A DNA stretch of 64,000 nt, from the NCBI RefSeq assembly GCF_025698545.1, contig NC_068571.1:53436552-53500551 (forward strand). Reading direction: 5' to 3'. The notes under the pieces were generated by a model. That model saw only the letters and a list, made by a program, of their open reading frames with translations, was not told where the DNA came from and ran no database searches. Shown piece after piece: positions 1 to 10,559 of this stretch. The stretch is from Gossypium raimondii. Its lineage: Eukaryota > Streptophyta > Magnoliopsida > Malvales > Malvaceae. Both the position numbers and the translations under genes were made by a program. Numbering within the stretch: the stretch's first letter is position 1; each line of letters begins with the position of its first letter.

Positions 1-433
1 TTGTAGTTTACCCTTCCAAGTTTGGGTTTGTAGGGTATTATTTCCTTTGGATTTGGATGGAAAATAGAATTGGTCAATGGCCCAACTGCTATCTTTTTCG
101 GTTCGTTTCCTGATCTTAACTGCTAATGTGATATATTTGTCCAGGTTCATTGAATTTGAAGTCCAGAGTAGGTTGCCTTAGTTTCAAACCTTAAAACCTG
201 GAGTTATGAATGACATGTCAATTAAATTTTAATCAGATTTGTTGGCGGAAAACGAGACTGCCTGCCTCTTTCCCGTTCTGTCCAGATTCAATGAATCTAG
301 TTTTCATATACTTTTCCACGCGTTGCGACGCACATCCCTATAATAAAAGTAAAACACTGGTGGGCAAGTGGAAGGCAGGCAGGCATTAGTTGGAAAACAA
401 CGTAATTGAGAATTTTTTTTTGGGGGGTGGGGA
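1..433. other. No gene recognised; upstream region of the GGCT gene
   Basis: No coding exon or RNA gene could be supported here. The stretch precedes a TATA-like box and probably holds the distal promoter of the downstream GGCT gene. Short open frames across 300-740 show no family resemblance and overlap the inferred 5'UTR. Confidence 0.4.
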
Positions 434-442
434 GCTATAAAT
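434..442 (+). promoter_or_regulatory. TATA box of GGCT gene
   Basis: CTATAAATA lies about 460 bp before the start codon and is followed by a pyrimidine-rich leader. The distance fits because the leader appears to contain an intron. Inferred from sequence pattern only. Confidence 0.5.
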
Positions 443-593
443 ACTCTGTTTCCCTCTTTTATTCTCCAAAAACAAATTCCAAATGCACTAAGAGCCGGAA
501 TCGGAGAAGAAAGAGAGAAAGAGGTGATTCGTCTCTCTGTACTCACTTTTCCTGCCTCTACCGTCCTCAGCTTTCTCTCTTTCATTTCTTACT

Positions 594-881
594 GTAAGTC
601 CTCTCCTCTTTTGCATACTTGTTCGTTATCATTTCTCATAAGGTTTACATCTTTCATGAGGACCTGGTGCTTACACTGTAATTGCAGTTTGAGGATACCC
701 AAGCCCGTGGAAAAGAAACTTATACATCTTTGCTATTAAATTGAGCTTACCCAAACTCATTTCCTTGCCACATCTAGTACAATAACCATTTCATAATAAA
801 TGGTTGTTTGTCATTGCTGGTCCTTTTTTTCATCTCATTGTCTATGATGAAGAATTAACATAATCCACTTCCTTTTCTCAG
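594..881 (+). other. Probable 5'UTR intron of GGCT gene
   Basis: A consensus donor (CT|GTAAGTCC) follows a CT-rich leader. A T-rich tract ending TTTTCTCAG then lies 15 bp before the start codon at 897. A leader intron explains the long TATA-to-ATG distance. Transcript data were not available. Confidence 0.5.
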
Positions 882-896
882 AATTTTTTTACAACT

Positions 897-2419
897 ATGG
901 TTTTATGGGTTTTTGGTTACGGTTCACTGGTCTGGAACCCGGGGTTTGAGTATGATGAGAAAGTCATAGGCTTCATCAAGGATTACAAGCGTGGATTTGA
1001 CCTTGGTAAGTATTTTATCAATATAGAACAACATTGATTAGTTGTCGGTTTTTTTTTTTTGCTGGAATTTTTCTTTTATTTTTTAATTCATTCTGATTAT
1101 TTCATATCGCAGCATGCATTGATCATAGAGGTACACCAGAAAATCCTGCAAGGACTTGCACCTTGGAACACATTGAAGGAGCCGTATGCGTAAGTGGCAG
1201 TTGACAGTAACTCTTTCATTTCAAATGGCATACACTAGTTATCAAGTCTGTGCCTTCATTTTTCTCTCCTGGTTTACTTCCATATTGTGCTGATTAAAAA
1301 AAAAAATCTGGATACCATGATTTGTGTGTTGATAATTATTGCTAATTATTAGTAGTCTTGTTTAGAACTGCTTGTTTTCTTTGTTTGCTAACTGTGAAGT
1401 ACTTTTTCCAGTGGGGTGCTGCTTATTGTGTTCGGGGCAGTCCTGAAAGGGAAAGAGCAGCAATGGAGGTATTTTGCATCACATTTACATTGCTTTGTTT
1501 CTTTCATTTAAGCATCCTCATTATTTCAGGTATTATTTGTCTCGATGAGTTTTCATATTGCTTGGAAAGTGATCTTTTTACCCACATTTTGTAGTACTTG
1601 GAGCGGAGAGAATGTGAATATGATCAAAAGAATCTAGTGGAGTTTTACAAGGTACAAGATGGTGTTTTCAATTTCTTGTCTTGCTTATCTGTCTATGTTT
1701 GTTTGTTTGTTTCAGTACTTATGTTTATATGTGATTGCTTTCTATCAGGAAGCAGATCCCCTGCAGCCTTTTCTAACCGGAGTTATTGTGTAAGTCACCA
1801 CCCATGCTTCTATGTTCCCATCGTATCTTATTCCCAAGTTTGATAGATATCTGCAGAAAGCAGTTTCTTGGTGCATAATTTTCTTAATAAAATTGTTAAA
1901 CCGTGCAGTTTCACATCTACTCCAGACAAAGTTTCAAACAAGTATTATTTGGGGCCTGCTCCATTGGAGGAAATGGCTATGTAAATATTCTGTTCCTTTC
2001 TTTTTGACCTTTTTCAACCTTTTGATGAAAATTTTATGTTACTCATGGATGTTAGCTTTTCAGGCAAATTGCAACTGCTGTTGGACCCTGTGGAAACAAT
2101 AGAGATTATCTTTTCCTGCTGGAGAAGGCCTTGTTTGACATAGGTTAGTCTTTCTGACATTTTTCTATTTTCTTCATCAAATTAAAAACATTACGTTGAA
2201 GGTTGCATTGTGTTTCTGTAAATAGGTCATGAGGAGGACATGGTTATAGAGCTTGCAAATGAAGTAAGGAAGGTGCTTGCAACATTGGGGAATGGGGTTT
2301 CCAAGGAGAAGCAGTTAGTAGGATCTCCTCTGAAGATGCCACTAAAATCCCAAACCCAGTCCTACATCCCTACAAGTCAATTGCTTCTGCTTCCCAAAGC
2401 TGTTGCAATGGACTCCTAG
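897..2419 (+). CDS. GGCT2: Gamma-glutamylcyclotransferase, GGCT2 (ChaC-like) class
   Basis: Predicted to cleave glutathione to 5-oxoproline and Cys-Gly in the cytosol, as plant GGCT2 enzymes do in glutathione recycling. Eight exons join in phase: 897-1005, 1113-1189, 1412-1468, 1595-1651, 1749-1789, 1909-1980, 2064-2143 and 2226-2419 (687 nt, 228 aa). The protein opens with [17 protein letters not shown], the ChaC nucleotide/substrate loop motif YGSLVW at residues 8-13. It continues with the family blocks [24 protein letters not shown] (likely holding the catalytic Glu) and [15 protein letters not shown]. The length matches Arabidopsis GGCT2;1-2;3 (about 200-230 aa). All donors are GT and acceptors AG, and no stop interrupts the frame. 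One substitution is visible: EEMAMQIAT where the Arabidopsis protein has EEMARQIAT. Which of the three GGCT2 paralogues it is cannot be decided here. I am confident of the family. Confidence 0.93.
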
Positions 2420-3060
2420 CTTTTCCACGAACTCTCTAGTCTCTAACAAAAGATAAGGCCAGTAACTTAACGAGAAGGGCCAACCATTAAGTTTCTGTTT
2501 CTAACCTATTCCTTCAGTCTAAATCTAGTTCTTCAAGTAGAGAAGATTTTTTTGTCCAAGTATATATCCAGAGCGGCATCTTTAGGGTCTCACCAGTATT
2601 ACTAATACTGATTTATAGCCTGATTGTGATCTTGGTTTCTGATGAAAGAAATGAAAATTGCTCTTCAATTGCTTTTTTTTAAGATCCCATTTGAACATTA
2701 GCAGCAAGCAGGCTGCAGCAACCATATGCTTTACTCATTTTGTTGGTGAAAAACTAATTGATTGTACTAATATTGTCACCAACAACCATCTATTTTGGCA
2801 AGACGCATTTTAAATTCGCTCCTAGAGGTCATCAAATGGGAGTCGCAGGAAAGCAAGTGATAAGATAACAGAGAAGTTATGATGGTGTTGATACCTAAAT
2901 TCTGATCTTCTATTGAAGATTTAAAGGCATTATGATTAGTCCATTCAATTCAACTCTTCGTCCAAACAAATTAAATATTTTCTCTATATGGGTATTCCTT
3001 GCAACACAGTCCTCTCAAAGTTATCACTTGCTAGCGTTATCTAAAGGCTTTGAAAAGTGA
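2420..3060. other. GGCT 3'UTR and intergenic spacer
   Basis: The first few hundred bases after the stop codon probably form the 3'UTR. No further exon, RNA gene or clear repeat was seen. Confidence 0.4.
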
Positions 3061-3700
3061 CTAAAAGCTGTGAAAGGTGATGTGGAAAAGTGTTTTTGAA
3101 AATTTTTAGTGTAAAATTTGAGTGTTTAGTATTGTTGTCAAAAAGTGATTTTAAGAAATAAAATCTATTTTTATTTTAGACATATTATTATGTAACAAAC
3201 ATGTATTTAAATAATATTAATTATTTAAATTAATTAATATTATTATATTTTAATAAGAATATAAAAATTATTATAACTTGTTAATATTTTAATATATAAA
3301 AATAAATTTTAAATATTTTAAGTAATAAATATTAATTATTTATAAAATTTAATTAGAATATATAAACTATATTTTAAATATTTAAATATAACTATTAAAT
3401 ATTTATAATTAGATATTAACACATTTGTATTATTTTAAAAATAATTTTTATTTTAATTAATGATTTTAACATATTTATAATTAAGTATCAACAAAAAAAA
3501 GAAATACTATATTATTTAAAGGGTAAAAAATAATTAAATATAAAAATATTTTTGGGAGAGGAAAAATTAAAATTTTAATTTCTCCTTTAGAAATACTTTT
3601 AAAAGTACTTTTAAAAAGTAAAAATTTCAAAACAAAAAACAACTTATTTAGTACAATTTTTTTTCTAAAAGTACTTTTGGAGTAAATTTTTTTTTTTTAA
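3061..3700. repeat. AT-rich block, possible non-autonomous DNA element (MITE)
   Basis: A very AT-rich stretch is bordered by loosely inverted motifs: AAGTG(T)TTTTGAAAATTTTTA near 3095-3120 and, in reverse complement, the segment near 3595-3640 with AAAGTACTTTTAAAAAGT. The 'AAAAGTRCTTTT' palindromes recall hAT-type MITE termini. No target duplication could be fixed, so the call is tentative. Confidence 0.25.
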
Positions 3701-3718
3701 CACTACTAAAAAAACTCT

Positions 3719-4670
3719 TCAGTTGCGTTGCATGGAAACGCATAACACCCCTGTTAACAAAGCCTGTACATGTATATACCTGATACAACAGCTCTCCAAG
3801 TGCCGTAAGTTGCTCATCTGAAGGTGCAGATGCCAGCAGTGCCTTAAAGGTCTACACATAAAGTTACTGGCGAAAGTTACCAAGGGTAAATTATGTCTGG
3901 TAATTTGGACAAAGGGAAAATTCAATAACATCAGCTAATAAGACAGTGATATTCTTTACTTAAATTAAAATTCAAAGTGAAAATGAAACCTAGATACTTG
4001 CAATCTTTAATTTGTACGTATCCAAACCCTGAAATTTTCGTACAGATGATGCTTGGCAGCAGCCAGCAGCTGTCACTCCATATGTTCGTTTCTCAACAAT
4101 TACGGTAACTGTATCATCATGATCACTGTGTTTCTCTAAAAATGTCACACCAAGCATTGATTCAGGAAGTAGTTTGGCATAAAAACCGACTTGTATTAGA
4201 GTAAAAATTTATAATTCTACAATCCAAACACTGCAAGTGCAAGCGGTCAGCTTGACATATTAACAAAAGATACAGAATTAATACACCCAGTACTTGTGCC
4301 GTATTCCAGGATCAATTCCCCAAAATTGGATACGACAGGGAATTGCTACAAAGTCCATTCATCTCAGCAGGCTGCATACCACAGCCATTGATTCTGCAGC
4401 ACAAACGATTGCAAGTGATTTATTTGCTTCACCACATGCTCAAGTTATTTGATCCATATCACCACACGGGGCAGGCTACTACAATGTGATTCTCCACCTA
4501 ATAAACAACTCAAAAAGAAAAAGGTAAAGCAGCATATATGATCGAAACATATTGTCTTGAATGTAAGAAATGAAAATATCAGTTGGAGGATTGCAGGGTT
4601 TAGCATACCTTTTGGCAGAGCAGGGCAACCTCTCTTAGACTGATGCTCAATCCTGCAAAGCATGTACAAG
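3719..4670 (-). pseudogene. Exon fragments of an unidentified gene
   Basis: Three protein-like segments lie on the minus strand. One around 4608-4655 (IEHQSKRGCPALPK) is flanked by a CAG acceptor and a GTATGC donor. One around 3995-4195 has a long open frame containing KLLPESMLGVTFLEKH and EKRTYGVTAAGCCQAS and ends at a TAG. One around 3783-3853 (TFKALLASAPSDEQLTALGE...) is preceded by TGTAG and followed by GTATAT. The second and third do not join in phase, so the model is broken or incomplete. The composition looks like conserved protein rather than chance, but I do not recognise the family. It could be a truncated duplicate of a host gene. Confidence 0.35.
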
Positions 4671-5040
4671 ACGGTGTAAATAAGTTGTCACACTAAAACA
4701 AAAAATGAAATGTACCTGCCACTTGTGACTTGTTTGATGTGGAGATTCTTAATTTGGTGCGTGGATTTTTGAAGTGATTAGTAAGGAAATCGGGTTGTAG
4801 TTGGATATTCACAGTGAATACTAGAAACAAAAAATTAATGAGAAGAGAGCAGTTCATGGATTCCACGCTGGATGACTTGTGACGATGTTTTTATCCGGTC
4901 TTTGTTGGAGGGTTTTGATTTGCTATGGGATTGGGGTTTATCTGCAGGTCTTTTTGATTTGTTATGCTGTTCAAGGATTTGATTTTTTTCCTGGTTTAGC
5001 ATGTTTCAAAGTTTATTTATTTTTTGGATTATTGATGATG
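4671..5040. other. No feature recognised
   Basis: Low-complexity GT/T-rich sequence. A 74-codon open frame at 4879-5103 shows no recognisable motif and is treated as chance. Confidence 0.35.
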
Positions 5041-5069
5041 TTGTTGCGTAGTGGTCATATATGCAATGA

Positions 5070-5250
5070 CGAATACAAATCATACACCCATGAGTTCACT
5101 TAAAGATGCGAATTCATCCAAAGTTATGAGCTCAACTCACTTGTGAGTTTTCCACATAGTGCGATCTCAACAAATCTGCGAGTTCACAAATATTGACTCA
5201 TCAAATGTGCGAGCTCACAAAAAATACGAAGCCACCATAGGTGCAAGCTG
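5070..5250. repeat. Degenerate tandem repeat with GCGAGCTCAC core (left copy)
   Basis: Several variants of a ~25-30 bp unit (gagttcact, gcgaattcat, gagctcaact, gcgagttcac, gcgagctcac) occur in a row. The last ends GCGAGCTCACAAAAAATACG. The same 20-mer recurs at about 14495, so the block brackets the transposon nest between. Confidence 0.5.
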
Positions 5251-5562
5251 TGTTAAGCTAGCTTATACATGCAAGACATTTCTCTACAAGTTGCTAACTT
5301 GCCAACTTGTTCTCAAACAATAAAATTTTTTAACAATATTGTTTTGTTGTTGAATAAACTAAAATAAACCAATAGAGAAACAAATTGTACTGTACAAGTT
5401 CTATGACTTGTCAAGTTGTAATTATTTATTTTTAGCTTATTTAAGCATTGTTGTATTTGTAAACTAAGAGAAGCAATGGAATAGAAAATCATAACTTCAT
5501 TGCTTCATTTTTGATATGTTTTTACTTTCAGTCTCAAACCAAATTTTAATCAAATATTCAAC
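5251..5562 (+). repeat. 5' LTR of copia E (approximate)
   Basis: Starts TGTTAAGC and ends near ATTCAACA, just before the degenerate primer-binding site. It contains the promoter-like TTATTTAAGC. There is no partner LTR in the window, so the borders are inferred. Confidence 0.4.
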
Positions 5563-5772
5563 AATTGAAACAATTGAAACCAATTATCTTTAAGGACCTT
5601 TGTTTTTGTTGAAAAAAAATAACTTTTGTTTCTATGAAAATTCTTGAACAAAATTTTCACCACCTTCATCCTGTTTTATAGATGAAAAATACAATATTTG
5701 GGTAGTAAAATAAAATTTATCTTCAAATCTTTTATCTTTAGGAGGTTGTAAATGCTAAAATAGAGTGAGAAA

Positions 5773-6037
5773 TGTTAAAATATGTGAAACCCATATATTT
5801 TGAGATATATTTTAAAGTTATTTAGGTAGATGAATCTTAGAATAAATCATTTGAGATATTCTAAGAATATTTTATTTTATCTTTTAGTAGTTTATTAGAA
5901 TAAGAGAATTTAGTAGTTTATTAGAATAAAGGAATTATTTTCCCAATTAGCTTATGACTCTTTTCTCTATTTAAATTCAGTTGTTTAGTTGATAAAAGAT
6001 AGAACAGTTTTATTAAATGCTCTCTTGAAAACTTTCA
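5773..6037 (+). repeat. 5' LTR of copia A
   Basis: About 265 bp, paired with 12705-13003. It carries a local duplication of TTTAGTAGTTTATTAGAATA. The LTRs differ mainly by such short tandem duplications plus scattered substitutions, indicating an old insertion. Confidence 0.88.
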
Positions 6038-6070
6038 TGGTATCTGAGCTGGGTTATCTCTAGTAGCATC

Positions 6071-6835
6071 ATGGTTAAAACAACCTTCACAGGATATAAG
6101 AGATTCAACAATCAAACAGAGGAAGAAAGATTTACCGTTGAAACAACTAATGAAAATTATGAGGGCCAAAGTTCTCTAGAAGGGTCTCCATTCACTAAGG
6201 AACAACTAGAGCATCTACACAAGTTTTTTCAATCACCACAATTTCAGATGAATTCTTATGTTCCTAACTCATCCAATAGTTCTTCTTCCTCCTTTGCCCA
6301 ATCTGGTATTGATTTTTCTATTTTTTTCAGTGCCAAGCCTTGTTAAACAAACATGTGCATCGCTGATTCTGGAGCTAGTGATCACATGACTAGTAGTCAT
6401 TTTCTTTTTTCAACTTACAAACCTTGTGCAGGAAACAAAAAAATCAAAGTAGCAGATGGGTCGTTCTCGGTAATAGCTGAGAAAGGCACTGTTAAAATTT
6501 CACCTTCCTTGGTTTTACACGATGTTTTACATGTGCCAAATCTAGCTTGTAATATCAAATCGGTCAGTAAATTATCCCAGTCCTTGAATTGTCATGTTAT
6601 ATTTGACTCCTCTATGTGTAAATTTCAGGACATAGTCTCGGGGAGGATGATTGGCAATGCTAAAAAATCTGGTGGAATTTACTTTCTTGACGACGACCTT
6701 CTAAGTCAACCAACAACTACTTTATGTTTAAATCCTGCTTCTAGTTTTGATAACGTTATGATTTGGCATTATAGGCTTGGACATCCTAATTTTTACTATT
6801 TAAGATATTTGTTACCTGATCTATTTAAAAATAAA
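6071..6835 (+). pseudogene. Copia A gag remnant, protease and start of integrase
   Basis: 6071-6346 retains only short flanks of gag: a low-complexity Ser-rich segment, with no zinc knuckle. The protease active-site motif CIADSGASDHMT appears at about 6356-6391, after a TAA at 6344. The GAG-preINT motif IWHYRLGHPN follows near 6760-6790. The frame is cut at 6836 by the solo LTR and continues at 10076, so one product once ran through. The short gag suggests an internal deletion before or after insertion. Not functional. Confidence 0.8.
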
Positions 6836-9800
6836 TGTAACAGCCCGGTTTTAGCTAAATCAGAATAGTGATTTCGGGACCACAAATACGAAGTCAAAAT
6901 ATTTATTTTATTATTTTATTATGGTTTAAAGTATGATAAAATTATTGTATGAACTTTTCGTAAAGAAATTTTACCGTTTAAGTGTTTAATTTGGTAAAAA
7001 GGACTAAATCGCGTAAAGCGTAAAAGTTGTGTTCTATAACCTAAAGGTATCAAATAGCTATAGAACTTAAAAGTGAAGGTCTTTATGTAGTAAATATCCC
7101 ATTTATGAGATAGTGGATGATAGTGGAGTGACAATTGATGTTATTATTAATGTTTTTAAAGGGTAAAAGTGTAAATAAGTAATTAATGATAAGTTAAATA
7201 AAATAAAAACAAAGCATCATCATCTTTTCATCATTTTCAGCCGAAACTTAAAGAGGAAGCAGCCATTTTTATGTTCAACATTCGGCAACCCTAATCCCTT
7301 TAATTAGGTATGAATTCTTAACCCGTTTTTAATGATATTTACGTTTTTGAGATTGTTGCTTTGTAATCTAGCTCGTGCCTCTGAATTCAAAAATGTTAAA
7401 GATTTAACATGTTTCCATTATTTAATGCTGGAGTAAGTTGATGAGTTATGATATATTATGAATATTTGATGTTAGATTTTCATCTTTTATAAAGTGATTT
7501 TTGAGAAAAATGTCAATTTTGGACTAAATTGTGAAATATGGAAATTTAGTGGTTAAAATGTGAAATAAATTGAAAATATGGGCTGATAGTAAGATATGGA
7601 AATTTTGGCTAGCTTGGGTTTGTGTTTAATTTCATGAAATTGTGATTTTATGTGATAAGAACTAAATTGCAAAAATGTGAAATAATAGGGGCAAAAATGT
7701 AATTTTCCAAAATGTGTAAATTGTGCTAAATGAAATGAAATGATGATTAAATAAGTATATCTGATATTATATTGATTGAGATAAACGAGATTTGGATCTA
7801 GAATGGGGGAAAACAGAGTATCGGATTAGTCGACCTAATTTGTCGTTTTAGCGAATAAGGTAAGTTCGTATATTTAATAAGCATTAAATTATACATGTTT
7901 AAATGCTTAATTGAGATAATTATGATGAATGCTTAAATATTGAATTTAATTGTGATTACAATGATTTGGAAATGTTTGACGGAGATTCGACAAAGTAAAA
8001 GTCCCGGTTGAACCTTAGGAATAGATAGGATACAAATGTCATGACATTAGGGTTACCGAGATTACGTATAAGACCATATCTGGGATATGACATCGATAAT
8101 AGAATTCGTGTAAGACCATCTCTAGGACAATGGCATCGATATGAGAATTCGTGTAAGACCATATCTAGGACATTGGTATCGATATGTGATTTTGTGTAAG
8201 ACTATGGTTGGGCTTTTGGCATTGATAAGAGATTACATGTAAGACCATATCTAGGATATGATATTGTAACGGTACTATGTGTACGAGATCCCCGAGTATC
8301 CTTTAGTATTGCAAATGGTTCAAAGGGAAAAGTGGATGAAACATGATTATAAGTGATGGTACAACGAAAGCAAGGTATTCGTGACAGAAATCAACAAGTA
8401 AGTGAAAGTTGAGAATGAAAGTACGATCGAGTTAAGCAAGACATGTACGTACAGAACCTATGTGATAATCGAATGAAACTGAATTGGTGAGTTCATACCG
8501 TATCATGTATATGAAATGAGAAAGGTATGTGTTTAAATATGTTGTATACCAAAATGTGCTCATTTGGCTATATGGAAGTATGAATTGAGTGTTATATGAG
8601 AATTAAATTGATTAAATTTGTGAAAGCTAAGGTTAGCTATGTAAATGATTATATGATTGAAAATGAAATGAAATATGATCTATGTGAAGTGTATAGATGA
8701 AATCTGATATGTGTTATGAGGACGTATGGAACTGGAAACGAAATTTTATGAAATGTATGAAAGAAATCATGAAAGAGTATAATTTGCAATAAAATAGTTT
8801 TGGATGAAACAATTGTATAATTTTGAAAAATCACTAAAATTGTGGGAATCACATTAGAGGTTGAATAAGACATGAAAGTAAAGCTTATTGAGTCTAGTTT
8901 CACATAGAAGAAGCAGTGTAAGCAAAAAATATTGTATTATGAGATATTTGAGTTTTTGCAAGATAAGGTCGAATGATTTTGGAATCCTCTATTCGAATTT
9001 AAAAATCATTAAAATTTGTATAAAAAGAATTATGGGTTGTAATTTATATGATTAAAATTTTTAATGAGTCTATTTCAAGAGAAACAAACAGAAATATCAT
9101 CCGAATCCCATATTAAGAGATAATTAATTTTTAGAGAAGAAGGGTCAGAACTGTCAGACAGCATAATAGGGACAAATTTTAAGAATTAAATGTACTTATT
9201 GGCTAAATAAAAAATTCTAAAAATTTTATGGTAAGAAGATATGTGAGTCTAGTTTTGGAAAAATCAAGCGGATCTTAATTTGGAGTTCCGTAGTACAAGA
9301 TATAAATAATTTAGTAACTATGACACAAGTAGACAGCTTGATGTGAACATGAGTAAATAGTGGAACTATGTGCGGTTTTGATTGTATTATCTTGAGAACA
9401 TGTTGTGAGGATTGGTAAAAGCAGGTTAACAGATTGCTTATTATTTACATATCAACTTACTAAGCTTTATAGCTTACTTTGTGTTATTTTTCTATGTTTA
9501 TAGTGTTCCGAAGGCTCACTTGGGTTGGAAATCGTCGGAGATCCCTTCACACTATCCAACTATGGTTTCGATACTTTAAAGGTTTGTAATTTTGGTTATG
9601 TGGCATGTATAGGCTAGTTGGTTTGTTAAGTGTATAAGTGATTTTGGCAATTGGTGCCTATATGTTTGAAATGTATTGAGCCATGAGATTTGGCTTGTTT
9701 ATAATGTGAGGTTTGATATGTAGATGGCCTTATAATTGGAATGTGCTTGTGTAGGGTTGGCCCTTATGGTTGGCAAATTGGCCTTGCAAATGGTCTATAT

Positions 9801-10070
9801 TCGTCCACATGGCTGTTTACACGAACGTGAGACTTCTGTTACTTAGAAAGTTCTTAAAGTTTCAGAAATTTTTATGTGAAACCAGTTTAGTCTCGAACCT
9901 TCTTAAAATCATGTTTTAGATCGACCTATTTAAGGGACAATGTGATTATGAATGAATGTGATATGATGATACATGATCAATGTATATGAAATGTTTGTAT
10001 AATGATGTGAATTGTTCAGTAATGCCTCTTTACCCTAGTCCGACGATGGATACGGGTTAGGGGTGTTACA
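6836..10070 (+). mobile_element. Solo LTR (~3.2 kb, Gypsy/Tekay-like) inserted in copia A
   Basis: It begins TGTAACAGCCCGG, ends GGGTTAGGGGTGTTACA and has a perfect 5-bp target duplication ATAAA (6831-6835 and 10071-10075). TG...CA ends, a 5-bp duplication, 3235 bp and no coding capacity fit a solo LTR left by recombination between long LTRs. Removing it with one duplication restores the integrase frame of copia A exactly (LFKNK|SHSYHCEFC). It is related to 36270-42445 in the same orientation and to 36455-39539 in the opposite one. Assignment to the Tekay/Del lineage rests on LTR length and terminal sequence only. Confidence 0.85.
8060..8268 (+). repeat. Minisatellite inside solo LTR (5 units of ~43 bp)
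   Basis: Five diverged tandem units share a core like GTAAGACCATATCTAGGA followed by TGGCATCGATA. They lie in the middle of the LTR. Related LTRs in this window carry different repeats in their middle parts. Confidence 0.8.
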
Positions 10071-10502
10071 ATAAAAGTCATTCATATCACTGTGAATTTT
10101 GTGAATTAGCTAAACATCATCGGTCATTGTTCTCACCTCAAAAATATAAAGCTTCCAAACCTTTTTCATTAACTCATAGTGATGTTTGGGGACCTTTGAG
10201 AGTCTTAACTTTTTCAGGAAAACGTTGATTTGTCACATTTATTGATGATCATACTCACATTTGTTGGGTGTTTTTATTAAAAGATAAGTCTGAAGTTAAA
10301 AATGTGTTTCAGTCTTTTTATGCTATGGTGAAAACACAATTTGGTGTGAGAATAGAAGTACTTCGAAGTGACAATAGTGAGGAATTTTTTAATGACCAAT
10401 TAGGTGTTTTCTTAACCAAACATGGTATAGTCCACCAAAGCTCTTATACAAATACACCACAAGAAAATGGGGTTGTAGAAAGAAAAAACTAACATCTTTT
10501 GG
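10071..10502 (+). pseudogene. Copia A integrase core fragment
   Basis: Continues the integrase after the solo LTR. It shows the zinc-binding HCEFCELAKHH, then LTHSDVWGPL (first Asp), RSDNSEEF (second Asp) and TPQENGVVERKN (catalytic Glu), so the D,D,E residues are present. A TGA breaks the frame near 10230 and a TAA follows ERKN at 10490. The C-terminal integrase part is mostly deleted, since a short unaligned bridge leads directly to the GKLDPRAKKC region. Confidence 0.82.
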
Positions 10503-10559
10503 AAGTAACTAGAGCCTAGTAAAACTCTAAACTATAAAACTCATTTTCGTCTCTTTAAA

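Noticed and set aside
304..739. Short ORFs of 60-90 codons on both strands before GGCT
   Set aside because: They overlap the TATA box, leader and leader intron of GGCT and show no family motif.
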